From Ciona savignyi (Eukaryota; Chordata; Ascidiacea; Phlebobranchia; Cionidae), in contig CH003196.1 of the NCBI GenBank assembly GCA_000149265.1, positions 62,001-126,000 of the forward strand: DNA of 64,000 nt. Reading direction: 5' to 3'. Both the position numbers and the translations under genes were made by a program. The notes beneath the pieces are model-generated. The model did no database searches. It was not told the origin of the DNA and saw only the letters and a list, made by a program, of their open reading frames with translations. How positions within the stretch are numbered: position 1 is the first letter of the stretch; each line of letters begins with the position of its first letter. Shown here in pieces: positions 12,801-21,795 of the stretch.

Positions 12801-13334
12801 CACAAGATAACCTAACGATTGCTTTCATTATAATCACATTTGGATTTCTTATGTCTGGGGATAATTTTAAGTATCATATCCTACTTTAATTATCAATAAA
12901 TACCAGGATAGAATAGGATAGGATACTCATGGGTTAACATATGGGCACTTGTCAGATCACCTCGCGCCCACCGTTGGGTTAACTAAGCTATTACAGTGTG
13001 TTATGTATGAATCACATGTTACTTTGTTTTTTTTAAAAAAAACTGTAAAACATTCATATAAAATTCAAACAGAGGAATTTTTTTTACAAGTTAAGTAATA
13101 AAGATTTCTCTGTCGTTTTGTTGCTAAGGTTTTTAAACTCTGACTCTCATGTGACATTTTTCTGCAGAAAAAATTTGCAAGTTATTGCAACGATTCTATG
13201 TAAACGGTGTCATTTGTGATGATGCATTAAGAGTCTGGGTGAACCAAGAAAACCACTCTGTTCAATGTTACAAAGTGCAAGAAATTGCTCGTCAGGCATT
13301 CCCTGAATTGTGGCTGATAGTGACCGATGGTTAA
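828..13334 (+). CDS. TDP2-like degenerate EEP-domain protein with W2-like C-terminus (5' end outside window)
   Basis: Eleven phase-compatible coding exons are visible: 828-949, 2212-2327, 3022-3114, 3599-3676, 3983-4090, 6177-6340, 6692-7387, 7654-7735, 8817-8944, 10491-10619 and 13168-13334, ending in TAA. The first exons align in order with tyrosyl-DNA phosphodiesterase 2: LICLQDV (TDP2 FLQEV), TTVIMFKKE, VKVKGNVIVVMTAQLE (TDP2 MTSHLES), ERQQQLEQIFQMM and TTAIFAGSLH (TDP2 VIFAGDTN). Residues matching human TDP2 Glu152 and Asp262 are Asp and Ser, and the C-terminal SDH part of the fold was not found. Nuclease activity is therefore doubtful. Exon 6 encodes an acidic Ser/Glu stretch and exon 7 a Ser/Pro/Asn-rich linker. 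Exons 9-11 encode a helical region (STICGKAVE, LLQRFYVNGVICDDAL, WVNQ) that resembles the W2 domain of eIF4G/eIF5; this is tentative. The intron after exon 3 uses a GC donor. Exon 7 contains a frame break (see separate entry). Start codon and promoter lie to the left of the window. Confidence 0.72.
988..1141 (-). mobile_element. SINE-A fragment (3' half)
   Basis: Matches the reverse complement of the SINE-A body from the 3' end to the GGATTAATGGGTTCTACC block; the tRNA-like head is missing. Confidence 0.8.
2350..2639 (-). mobile_element. SINE-A, near full length
   Basis: SINE-A is a family of about 290-330 bp seen some forty times here. Its head holds tRNA-like pol III boxes, with TGGTTTAGTGCG as A-box-like and GGTTCGAAACTGG as B box. 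The body has TGTCCTTGGGCAAGGCACTT and GGTAACCCGACGGTGGGCG, and the tail is (ATCCT)n. It may correspond to a published Ciona SINE such as Cics-1, which I cannot verify. This copy starts 22 nt after the donor of exon 2 of the TDP2-like gene and ends against the first assembly gap. Confidence 0.9.
2656..2755. other. Assembly gap, 100 N
   Basis: Run of N inside intron 2 of the TDP2-like gene. 100 bases is a conventional placeholder, so the real length is unknown. No exon is needed here, because exons 2 and 3 join in phase. Confidence 0.95.
4263..4532 (+). mobile_element. SINE-A, near full length, diverged
   Basis: Head, central GGTCGCTAGCTAGTCGG block and tail are all present, with small deletions. 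Confidence 0.85.
5286..5591 (-). mobile_element. SINE-A, near full length, diverged
   Basis: AAGGATAGGATAGAATATTC tail followed by the whole body and the tRNA-like head in reverse orientation. Confidence 0.85.
5785..5900 (+). repeat. Repeat C remnant
   Basis: TTTGGTTTATTAATTTATCT and GTTGTTAAAATACGTCATTG. Confidence 0.4.
6351..6543 (+). mobile_element. SINE-A with internal deletion
   Basis: Head joined to tail with the middle missing. It begins 10 nt after the donor of exon 6 of the TDP2-like gene and fills more than half of the 351-bp intron. Confidence 0.85.
6692..7387 (+). CDS. Exon 7 of the TDP2-like gene, with an internal frame break or 52-nt intron
   Basis: The exon enters in the frame of the preceding exon (RAELSGSQDSN...) but leaves in the next frame (...TKSETCDRS), which is the frame required by exon 8. 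Removing 6879-6930, a segment that begins GT and ends AG, joins the two frames exactly (HYQP to PQNFLEP). The donor GTCAGC is poor, so an indel in the assembly or allele is the alternative. Both reading frames outside this point are open and rich in Ser, Pro and Asn, as expected for a disordered linker. Confidence 0.5.
7740..8027 (+). mobile_element. SINE-A, full length, at a splice donor
   Basis: The element starts directly after GTAAG of the exon 8 donor (7736-7740), so it contributes the intron from position +5 or +6 onward. Confidence 0.88.
8381..8667 (+). mobile_element. SINE-A, full length
   Basis: Head GATTAGTCAAGTGGTTAAGT, B box GATTCGAAACTGG, and tail ATCCTATCCTATCC. Confidence 0.88.
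9004..9195 (+). repeat. Repeat C
   Basis: The family begins TTTAGTTTAATTTATTTTAT. Its body carries CACAGGAACGGGAAAAGACG, AACGAACAGTCGTTAAAACA and CGTCATTAAAGAAAAAAG, and it ends near AGCGGACGGCCCCCAAACAT. It has no coding capacity. The class is uncertain; it may be the body of a composite SINE. Confidence 0.75.
9690..9785 (+). mobile_element. SINE-A remnant
   Basis: Only the CTTTGGCAAGTCACTTAATG region and a few flanking bases are recognisable. Confidence 0.45.
10762..10820. repeat. Fragment shared with the hAT-like element at 15.7 kb
   Basis: TTGGGACACATATTGTTTTTGTCCG is found here and, reversed, at about 15795-15848 inside the hAT-like element. It immediately precedes the 336-bp satellite array. 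Confidence 0.65.
10845..12445 (+). repeat. 336-bp satellite array, about 4.75 monomers
   Basis: A tandem array in the last intron of the TDP2-like gene. A conserved block starting CATGTCGCCCCGACAT begins at 10863, 11198, 11534, 11870 and 12206 (degenerate), a period of 335-336 bp. A second block, GGGGAATTCCCC or a close variant, begins at 10975, 11311, 11647, 11983 and 12318. Copies 1-4 are very similar; copy 5 is strongly diverged. Each monomer has two dyads, ATGTCG-CCC-CGACAT and the 12-bp palindrome. Confidence 0.93.
12640..12890 (+). mobile_element. SINE-A remnant, strongly diverged
   Basis: TTAGGACAAGGCACTTAATGG and the later GGGGATAATTTTAAGTATCATATCCTAC keep family order and spacing. 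Confidence 0.5.
12903..13021 (-). mobile_element. SINE-A fragment (3' part)
   Basis: AGGATAGAATAGGATAGGAT tail, then the CACCTCGCGCCCACCG block; lies 146 nt upstream of the last exon of the TDP2-like gene. Confidence 0.8.
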
Positions 13335-14043
13335 ACTCTCAATTTCTTATAGTTATCATTTTTTAATAGATCAATTTGCTTGTAGTTTAATTTTTGACTG
13401 ATTTAAACTCGTATTTTCTTGTAGTTAATAATTTAATAGATCATTTCACTTGTGTTTTAATTTTTGATTGATTAAAAATTCTTTTATATTTTTACATATT
13501 TTTGTTCATATCATATTTTGTATGTCAAATAACTTGGGTTTTTGTATAGCCAAACAGCTTAATGGGTTACTGCCTCGACCTGACCTTAGGAATTTTAGAT
13601 TTTCTTCAATGATATTGGTTGTAGCATTATCTCTAAACTGCCGTTTGTGTAGCAACTTAAAAACTCCATATTGATTTTTTTATATTCATTTCATTCATTG
13701 CCAATTTTTAGTTTTGCTTGCAACCGAAACTTTTGCATATAGTGGTCTTGGCTTTATCAATTCCATGTATGAGAGTTTCTGTTGTTTAGGCTGATTTTGT
13801 ATATTGTTCTACAAAAAAAATATATATATTTATAAATAATGTTGTCTTTATGCGTGATGTTAGGTATTTGTCCGAGCAATTTCAGAAAAATAAAGAACGA
13901 TTTTTGATTAAGAATGTACACTTAAGTCGTATAACACTTCATTCCGTATTAGTAGCGAGAATGTCCTTCAGAGAGTGGTATATGGAAGGATATAGAATGA
14001 TCACGAATGTCCAGTTCCAAACTGAATGTAAAATTTCTCTTTT
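13335..14043. other. Gene-free AT-rich sequence downstream of the TDP2-like gene
   Basis: Includes the presumed 3' UTR. A near-duplicate of about 60 bp (AATAGATCAATTTGCTTGTAG / AATAGATCATTTCACTTGTG) occurs at 13365-13475. No gene seen. Confidence 0.6.
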
Positions 14044-14171
14044 TAACCGCTTAGTCAAGCAGTTAAGTGCGTTGCCTTTTAGTCGAAAGGTTGCAGATGC
14101 GAAACTGGTCGCTAGCTAGTCGGTTGTGTCCTTGAGCAAGACACTTTACAGACATTACCGCTTCGAACCCA
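14044..14171 (+). mobile_element. SINE-A fragment (tRNA-like head)
   Basis: Head and central block only: AGTCAAGCAGTTAAGTGCG, TGCGAAACTGGTCGCTAGC and TGTCCTTGAGCAAGACACTT. Confidence 0.8.
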
Positions 14172-14633
14172 TGAGCTTGTTCCTATTTTTTGTATAAAAT
14201 GGGTATATGTATGAAAACTAATTGACCACATGAACGAATCCCACAATTTGAATTCACGTTTATCTGCTGGCGGTAAACAACAATTTGCAAACATTTGTCC
14301 GGTTGGTTGGAGGTTCTGTAAAAGACCGTCGGTTGAAAGATGCTTGAAACTAAAGGATTCGAAGCCTCGAAGAAGAATTTTCTGAGTGTGGAAAAGTCAA
14401 ATAAAACTTTAAACGGGATTATGTGCTTGCAGTATTAATATTGCATGTGGCCTAAAAACTTTGCATTGACTCAATTAGACTGATTTCATATAACCAAGCT
14501 GCCGAACAGTTGATGTCCGCTTCATTATTACGGTTGACTTGTAGGGAAAAAAAGCACCGCTTCGCCTATCTTCATTTATAGTTAGCCGTTAGATGACAAT
14601 GTTGGGTTAAAAGAGCAAATGCTGTTTTACATA
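14172..14633. other. No feature recognised
   Basis: Unique AT-rich intergenic DNA without a supportable ORF. Confidence 0.6.
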
Positions 14634-14742
14634 GTGTGACCAAATGGTTAACGCGACCGATATATATACCGAATCTTATACAAAAAAACGGTCCTAGTGA
14701 CGAGCCCATAATGGGTTCAAAACTTGGATAAAAAAAACAAAA
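14634..14742 (+). mobile_element. SINE-B (short tRNA-derived SINE)
   Basis: SINE-B is about 110 bp. It has an A-box-like GTGTGGCCGAATGGTTAACG, a middle CGACCGATACATATACCGA plus AAAAACGGTCC, a B box GGGTTCGAAACTTGG and an A-rich tail. The head resembles a class II tRNA (Ser/Leu type) and then diverges, so these are not functional tRNA genes. This copy is well preserved. Confidence 0.85.
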
Positions 14743-14764
14743 AAAAACATTCGTTTGACGAGTA

Positions 14765-14871
14765 GGGTGAGGTGGCTGAATGGTTAACGCGACCGATACA
14801 TATACCGACCACTATGCAAAAACGGTCCAACTGACGAGCCTTATGGATTCAAAACTTAGCTCGGTAAAAAA
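14765..14871 (+). mobile_element. SINE-B
   Basis: GGTGGCTGAATGGTTAACGC to AGCTCGGTAAAAAATAG, 25 bp after the previous copy in the same orientation. Confidence 0.85.
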
Positions 14872-15289
14872 TAGGCTTTAAGCAATATCCCCTTCACAAC
14901 TACTTTCATATTTTTGGTTTCAAACATGCCGTGTTTTAATCACTTTCGCTACATGTATTTTTATTATTAATTTTTATGACTTTACTTGTTTATGACTTTT
15001 CTAAAAAAAATCGAAGACTTTCTGTTACAGAATTTTGAGCAAAAGGCCATTTTGTGAGGTCGGTTTGCATTACAGAGACAGAGAGAATAGTTAAACGCCT
15101 CATTAAGCCACCGTTAATGGGGTAAACTTGTGATGATTCGTCCACCGCATTCGGAAAAATTCTAAATCTTTTCTAAATAGACTTGAATAAGTCGGATCCT
15201 AAAATGGACACTTCCGTGACAAAATTGGCAAAAATAATTCTTGCTAAGTGATTCACGACCAGGCAAGTTACGACAAACACAAACCGGCA
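14872..15289. other. No feature recognised
   Basis: Unique AT-rich intergenic DNA; no supportable ORF or repeat. Confidence 0.6.
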
Positions 15290-15400
15290 TATTTTGTTAC
15301 ATCTCGTGTATATACGGATTAATTGGAGTCTTTAACTTGCTTTACTTGGAATTGATTTAAATATAGGACTTTCTTGCCTCGAGGGTGTTTCCCCGCCTTT
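15290..15400 (+). repeat. Diverged repeat, also at 16790-16900
   Basis: Both segments contain CGTGT...TACGGATTAA...TACTTGGAATTGATTTAAAT (or TACTTAGAATTAATTTAAAT) and ATA(G/A)G(A/T)CTTT. They lie on either side of the hAT-like element and are about 1.5 kb apart. Confidence 0.5.
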
Positions 15401-15654
15401 TGCGATATCTGTTATGCTCGTTCGCATTTTGAGCATGTAATCAGGGCAAAGGGCATCATCATGTATACTTTCGCATACAAAATATACGCTCCTGTCCGAA
15501 CTGTAATCCGCTGTTGTTGTTTTTCATCGGAGGCATAAAACATGTATATCTTGACCTTTGTCAATTTTGTACCACTCACGTATTCTATCTTCAACCTGTT
15601 CATTTTTGTGTTGGTAAAGCGGACGAACGTTGCCCTAATCCACTTGGTTTAGAT

Positions 15655-16049
15655 CAGTGGTTCTCATTCTTTTTTGTTGCATGCCTCCTTTTGCCCATAT
15701 TTTGAATGTTTTTATTCCTCTACTACCAAATAAAGTCCCCACAATTCGAGTCACTACTTGACGAAATAAGGAAATACACATATTCATACTTTAAAAAAAA
15801 ACGGACAAAAACAATATGTGTCCCAATTTTTCAATTGGGACCCATAACTACTTTAAAGTATGTTACGCATTTAGTCCTATAGGTCTAAGAGTAGGACTAC
15901 GTAATAAGAAAAATGTCATTAATCAAAAATTTCAAAAAATCTCCCTATATAGTGTCATGTAACACAAAGTAAAAAAATGCACAAATTCCTTCCCTGAAAT
16001 CCTAAATTTCCTCCTTAGGAAGCAATTTCCCCTCGGTTGAGAACCACTG
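15655..16049. mobile_element. hAT-like non-autonomous element
   Basis: Ends CAGTGGTTCTCATTC and GGTTGAGAACCACTG. The flanking octamers GTTTAGAT and CTTAAGAT agree at 6 of 8 positions, so this is an older insertion. It carries an internal hairpin GTCCCAATTTTTCAATTGGGAC split by a 4-nt loop. Confidence 0.72.
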
Positions 16050-16079
16050 CTTAAGATGGAATATTCAACAAATAAAGTT

Positions 16080-16275
16080 GAATTAAATAATAAACACAAA
16101 GCAATAGCTCTGACACCCCGACAATGGACACAAGGTGACCATACAATTATTTACCGTTCTCTTTCCATTAAATTGGATCAGTTTTCCTCTCGAACTATTT
16201 TAGAATTAGGATAGGATAGAATATTTATGTTTATCCCAGTAAATGGGAAAACTAAGGTGGTTACCACAAGAGAAA
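16080..16275. mobile_element. Two short SINE-A fragments in opposite orientation
   Basis: 16085-16145 is a diverged plus-strand body fragment (GCAATAGCTCTGACACCCCG). 16207-16275 is a minus-strand tail (AGGATAGGATAGAATATTTA). Confidence 0.55.
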
Positions 16276-17077
16276 ACCCGACGGCGAGAAAGGCGTTCCA
16301 CTGTACCGGTCGGATTAATAAAATTAAATCTGGAGTTTGGAAAAACTCTAAAATGAACTTTTTAGCTCCTATTACACTACAGAACAATGGCATAATTATT
16401 TCAAGCTTAAGAAGACAGGATAAAAAAGGTAAATATACAGTTTTAAAAACACGTCAGTGAATGCTGAATGAATACACACGGTATAACTTTTAAAAAATGT
16501 CGTGGCCTTACAAATTGTCAGAACTAATTTATAAACCTCATATCAGCCTTAAACACAATTCACTACTTTTCACTATTGGTTTAAAATTGTAAAAAATATT
16601 TATTTTATTAAAATCTGAATATTTGATTTTATACTTTAATCATTAAAAAGAAATTTCAAATAACTTTCTGTTTAAATTTAAACTTTGATTCTAAAAAATT
16701 AAACAGGAAATTTCAACCTCTTTTCCGGCAAATTGTTAAATACAACTTTGACCGCTTGATTCGCAGAAGCGTACGAGAAAAACATTTTTAGATATCGTGT
16801 GACGTACGCTTCTTTACGGATTAAATATTGTCAAGAAATAACTCTACTTAGAATTAATTTAAATATAAGTCTTTTGCTTGGGGTTCTTTGCCGTAGTGCG
16901 AAATTATCCGAGGCGCTGAGGATTCTGCATATAATTAACATAAAACGCAATGTTCATGTTACTATACTAAATAAACGCTAAACACGTTATACAAGGTCTG
17001 GAATATCTGGTTTCGTAAATAAAATTAAGTTTACTGTTTTAGCTTATGAATTACCTCTACTTTTCGGGCCACTATTC

Positions 17078-17172
17078 AGGATAGGATAGAATAGGATATT
17101 CATGTTTATACCCGTGAATGGGCACCCAAGGGGGTTAACACACGGGCAATCGTCAGATCACCTCGCGCCCAT
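17078..17172 (-). mobile_element. SINE-A fragment, left member of an inverted pair
   Basis: Tail and 3' body in minus orientation, ending at CACCTCGCGCCCA, followed within about 15 bp by a plus-strand copy. Confidence 0.85.
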
Positions 17173-17185
17173 TCAGTAATGAAAC

Positions 17186-17456
17186 CTTTATACCTTTCAA
17201 CCGAAATGTTGCAGGTGGAAACAGGTCGCCCGCTAGTCGGTTGTGTCCTTGGGCAAGGCACTTTATGGTCATTGCCTGAACCCAGCGGATTAATGGGTTC
17301 TACCAAATTCAAGGAACGTGTCTATCATATACAACACATTGAAATAGCTCCGGTAACCCGACGGTGGGCGCAAGGTGATATGACGATTGCCCGTGTGTAA
17401 CCCTCTTGGTTTCCCGATTTACGGGGATAACCATGAAAATCCTACCTCATCCTATG
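17186..17456 (+). mobile_element. SINE-A, right member of an inverted pair
   Basis: Nearly complete body from the tRNA-like head to the tail, lacking only the first bases of the head. Confidence 0.88.
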
Positions 17457-17605
17457 GTTAAATTTATTATGTATTACTGCGTTGAAAAGCCCTACGTTAA
17501 GGTGGTTACGTAACTGATTTATGATTTTAGTATAAAAATTGACATTTAGTTAAAAACAGGCAGACTAGTTGTAAACATTTTTATTACATTGCGCATTGCG
17601 CGTAT

Positions 17606-17826
17606 TTCAGGGCAACATTTAAAAAGGGGTAAGAGGAAGATATTATCTAACCAAAACTATGTAAACTTATTCTATTTAAAATAAAATTAAACTAATAACA
17701 CTAACCTAAACCATAGAACTAACGGTAATTTTAACCCCTGCCCTTGACACTAACCTTAATGTATGAATCTTTATTTTTGAGCTGCTGTTTTCCTCATTTC
17801 GTACTTATATTCCTCCTTTTTCCAAA
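17606..17826. mobile_element. MITE-like element, family D (copy 3, diverged)
   Basis: Same ends (AAAAAGGGGTAAGAGGAAG and TTCCTCCTTTTTCC) and an ACCATAGAACTAACGGTAAT interior. Confidence 0.55.
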
Positions 17827-17960
17827 TTCCAGTTTGGCGAAAAACAGTTTTACATTTGTGACGTCATATTTGAGGCATATTTTCAATTCTTGGTTACTTC
17901 ACGATTCTTTCATGGCGGTTATCGTGGAGAAAAAGGCACAAAATACTGTTAATAAAATGT

Positions 17961-18165
17961 TGGGCAACGCTAAAAGAAGGGAAGGAGGGAAGCTGCACAG
18001 TAAAATGACGGAAACTAATTTAAACACTTCCCTAAACACTAATCTCAACCCCAGAACTAACCCTAACTCCAACCCCATGTTTAAAACTACTTTAATGTTA
18101 TAATCTTCACTTTAGTGAGCAGTTTTTCTCCTTCCCGCATTCCCTCCTTTTAGTTTTTCCCTAAA
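17961..18165. mobile_element. MITE-like element, family D (copy 4)
   Basis: Well preserved: GCTAAAAGAAGGGAAGGAGG at the left, CCAGAACTAACCCTAACTCC inside, and CCCTCCTTTTAGTTTTTCCC at the right. Confidence 0.7.
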
Positions 18166-18436
18166 ATGTTTTATGTCTGAAGTAAGGCAAGTTCGCACTG
18201 CCACAACTTACGTATTTCAGCGTTTTTGTCTTTATCATTGCTTGAAGTGGAGGGCGTCATTACAAATTTACAACTAAAGCAACGTGTATAAATATAAACG
18301 ACAAAACAAAATGTAATACAGAAAACCAAAATCAGAAAGGAAGATAGGATAAACATGCTTTATTCATTTTAATAGGAAAACGAAAGATCGTTATCACTTG
18401 GAGCCTAAAATACCGAGTTTACCTACTCATAAAAAA

Positions 18437-18486
18437 ACGGCGGTGTGGCCGAATGGCTTGCGCGACCGATACAAGTACCGAATTGG
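18437..18486 (+). mobile_element. SINE-B head fragment
   Basis: GTGTGGCCGAATGGCTTGCG and GACCGATACAAGTACCGA, then divergence. Confidence 0.7.
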
Positions 18487-18597
18487 AATTAATCCCATCG
18501 TGGCTTCGAAATTTTGCATCGTTAATAAATCATTATATACAAAACTTTATATCATAGTTGATGTTGATACTTTTTCTGCGCCTGTCATCAATTCACT

Positions 18598-19120
18598 TAA
18601 GGGGAAAGGAAGAAAACAGCTCACCGAAACTTTATGTAAACTAATTCTAATTTAAAATAAAATTTAATTAAAAAAACACTTACCTAAACCCTAGAACTAA
18701 CGATAAATTTAACCTTGCCCTAACACGATAAATTTTACACCTGGATGCCCTTAGGATAGGATAGGATATTCATGTTTATCCCCGTGAATGGGAAAACCAA
18801 AGAGGCTTATCACACGGGAAATCGTCAGATCACCTCGCGCCCATCGTCGGGTTACCGGAGCTATTGCAGTGTGTTGTATATGATAGATATGATTCCTTCA
18901 ATTTGGTAGAACCCATTAATCCGCTGGGTTCAGGCAATGTCCGTAAAGTGCCTTGCCCAAGGACACAACCGACTAGCTAGCGACCAGTTCCGCACCTGCA
19001 ACCTTTCGATTGAAAGGCGACGCACTTAACCGTTAGACCAACGGGCCTTACACGATAAATTTAACCCCTGCCTTTACACACTTACCTTAATTACATAATC
19101 TTTATTTTAGGATGCCCGAT
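18598..19120. mobile_element. MITE-like element, family D (copy 5), split by a SINE-A
   Basis: The left part (to about 18750) and the right part (from about 19050) belong to one family D copy. A full-length SINE-A in minus orientation lies between them. ACACGATAAATTT occurs on both sides of the insertion, consistent with a target-site duplication. Confidence 0.55.
18752..19049 (-). mobile_element. SINE-A, full length, inserted in MITE D
   Basis: Complete in minus orientation, with ACACGATAAATTT-type sequence on both sides; it interrupts a family D element. Confidence 0.9.
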
Positions 19121-19199
19121 TTTGGCGGATGAGGTCTCAGCCGCTTGTCGGTGTTGTGTCATGTGATAATAGCGTGTCATTAGCCGATAGGTCGTAGGA

Positions 19200-19332
19200 T
19201 CAAAACCTGTTGCCAACAATGCAATAGCTCCGGTAACCCGACGGTGGGGGCGAGGTGATCTGACGATTTCCCGTGTGTTGACCCTCTTGGTTTTCCCATT
19301 CACGGGGATAAACATGAATATCCTATCCTAGA
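19200..19332 (+). mobile_element. SINE-A fragment (3' part)
   Basis: CAATAGCTCCGGTAACCCG to ATCCTATCCTAG; a diverged head may be present from about 19150. Confidence 0.82.
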
Positions 19333-19475
19333 TAACTAAAATGTCAGCACCATAGACTATGGTGCATGAAACAATCATAATTCCACCGCAATCCTCCATT
19401 TGCCCTTTTCAGATTAATAATAATTTGCGTAATTTTATTTATCGGGCTATTTTTCTAATCCCTAATGAGATCGTT

Positions 19476-19643
19476 ACCGTTTTTGTAAAAAAAATGGTAT
19501 CTATGTATCGGTCGCGTTGACCATTTTTTATATTTATTTTTTTTTAAAGAGCTAGGTTTCGAAACCGTGATGGACTCGTCACCAAGACCGTTTTTTTATT
19601 AAAATCTTATGAATCGATCGCTTTAGAATTTTGACCACACGAC
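19476..19643 (-). mobile_element. SINE-B pair, minus strand, diverged
   Basis: A head fragment (TATGTATCGGTCGCGTTGAC) is followed by a second copy from GCTAGGTTTCGAAACCGTG to TTGACCACACGAC. Confidence 0.65.
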
Positions 19644-19693
19644 AGTTCCAACGCGTTGATCATTCGGCGCGTAATAATAGGGCATACGCTGAC

Positions 19694-19797
19694 GATCATG
19701 TGGCCAAATGATTAGCGCGACCGACACATATACCTACAAAAACGGTCCTTCTGCTTAGCCTTTTATAGGTTCGAAACCTGGCTTAGTAAAAAAAAAA
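19694..19797 (+). mobile_element. SINE-B
   Basis: ATGTGGCCAAATGATTAGCG to GGTTCGAAACCTGGC and the A-rich tail. Confidence 0.82.
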
Positions 19798-19907
19798 AGA
19801 AAAAATCGGCAAACGCGCTTGTGCGTCGGTATGTGGACAGATATTTGTTTTATTTTAGCAAGCTCTGGCCTGCGCTTGCAAACTAGCTAATTACGTCAAT
19901 AACTAGA

Positions 19908-20115
19908 CCTACCATACGTCCCAGTTGGCCGGGACAGTCCCAGTTTAAACTTCTGTCCCTGTGTTCCGTCCCGGTTAGAAAAATGTCCCGGAATTTTAAT
20001 TTACTAAAGTTTTCAAAATTAAATCCAACCTAATGCAAAATTAATAAATAATTTCCGTTTCAAAAGGCATAACTTTGCGGATTATGCCCAAGAGTTGTCC
20101 CGGATTTTCCCAAGA
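19908..20115. repeat. Probable transposon remnant with GTCCCGG/CCGGGAC dyads
   Basis: ACCATACGTCCCAGTTGGCC, GGGACAGTCCCAGTTTAAAC, TCCGTCCCGGTTAG and GTTGTCCCGGATTTTCCC recur over 200 bp. I do not assign a family. Confidence 0.4.
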
Positions 20116-21795
20116 AATTATGGTAAGTCTATCAATAACTAACCCAGTCGTCCACCTTTGCGCAACCGCCAAACACAAGACGACAACGATTTGCGCGCAT
20201 GCCATTCAAGTCAGAGTTGAAACGCATCGTTGTTCAGTTTACATTCCATCCTTCACTTAACGGTTACTTTGCAAGCACTCGATCTGAGACAATGGCAGAT
20301 TGTGATACTTACCAGCAACTGTAAACCCAATTTTAAGTATTTACAGTTCCATAAAATTTTATATTTCGTTTTACTGACTACGTAAGGTATCGTGTTGAAC
20401 ACAAAATGTTTTGTTCTCCGCTTTCCCTTGCAGCATATCACGCTGTTTATACCATAATGCCTTTAAGCTGGAAATTTCGATCTAAACCGAAGATATCATT
20501 GTGCAGGTAGAGAATGGCTGTGTCAACCAGCAACACGCTTAGCGTTCACGACAATGAAATGTTTAATGTTCTTCTATTTGGGAAATAAATATTTTGCTGA
20601 CAAGGAGAATTTGAATGTCAGCTCTCCGAAAAGGCTTGACTTATTGCTAATCGGCGTTGAATAACTTTTCTACCTAACGATATATTTACCGGCACTGTGC
20701 ACGACTTAACAGGGATAATGAACGTTGTCATAACATTAAATGAATGTCGTGCAAGCTTTGACGAATCGGCCAACCTGCGTGTGCCACAAAAAAGTTAATC
20801 GATTAATCGTGATCGTTTGCGAAATGTTAGTAATTTCCCGCACGTAAACCTTAATCTACGAAAAAGATTTCAAGCCTCAAGGCACCTAATTGTTACATAT
20901 ATATATTGCTACCAATTCGGCAGTTGTACTTTAAAGCTGCTACGGCGAATGGCCATCGGCTATGGATCCCCTCTGCTTAAACAAATACCTTGTTTAAATG
21001 TGACTTTATATTTGCTTCGCCGAGGGCGGGTTATTAGTGACAGGATAGAATAAAAGCTAGTCAACTTCTTAAATGCACGTTAAAGGTCTTCTCGCCAATA
21101 ACCATAAAATGTCGCGGCACGCTTATTACAATGCACCAAAAATAGACCAGGCACGCCGAGCTTAATGTTTAGTCAAGATTTTAGCCTAAGCTTCGGTATG
21201 TTCAGAATTTATATTCACCTGGAGTACATAGTCTGATAAACAAATCAGCATTGATATTGGTCATAACACCTAACTTAGTTGGACAGACACGAGTGAAACT
21301 TTACGCCAAGAATACTTTGCGGTAGGAAACATCCTAGATATTTTATCAGGTAATTTAAAAGGAAAAGAGGAAAACTGCGCACGAAAATAGTGTGCATTTT
21401 GCCCGTGTTAACGCTTGGGTTTAGTTTGTATTGAAGTTAGAGTTAGTTTTTCTTTACTTTAAGTGCGCAGTTTTGAGTTGTCTCCCCTTTTGTCTTTTAT
21501 TACTGTTCCAAATATAAAATATTTCCACAAATTTAAGTACCCAACGCATTAACCTTCGACTTTTACTACGTGTCTGTCTGTTATTACTTCTAATCCTACA
21601 GTTGCCAGTAAAGTGAACAGCTTCACAACCACGAATTAGCGGAACTAATACGCCGTACTTTTGCCGAATGTAAATTACTAGTTGGTGCACCTAGCATAAC
21701 AAAGAAAACGTCCGGTCACATGTTTCTATTATTAGATACCAATTAAAACAGTTTACTCTCACAGTTTTACTGCAACGAGACCCAAGCATTTCAAA
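20116..21795 (+). promoter_or_regulatory. Upstream region of the protease gene
   Basis: It contains one MITE D remnant and no other repeat. The roughly 55 nt before ATG 21796 read as a plausible 5' UTR without upstream ATGs. No TATA box could be assigned with confidence. Confidence 0.35.
21353..21507. mobile_element. MITE-like element, family D (remnant)
   Basis: AAAAGGAAAAGAGGAAAACTGCGC at the left is mirrored by GTGCGCAGTTTTGAG...CCCCTTTTGTC at the right, about 290 bp upstream of the protease start codon. Confidence 0.5.

Noticed and set aside
13850-14119. 89-codon ORF
   Set aside because: Its end runs into a SINE-A head and it has no recognisable domain.
14634-14871. tRNA-like heads with A and B boxes as possible tRNA genes
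   Set aside because: The anticodon arm and acceptor stem cannot be completed, and the same sequence recurs many times with an A-rich tail. These are SINEs.
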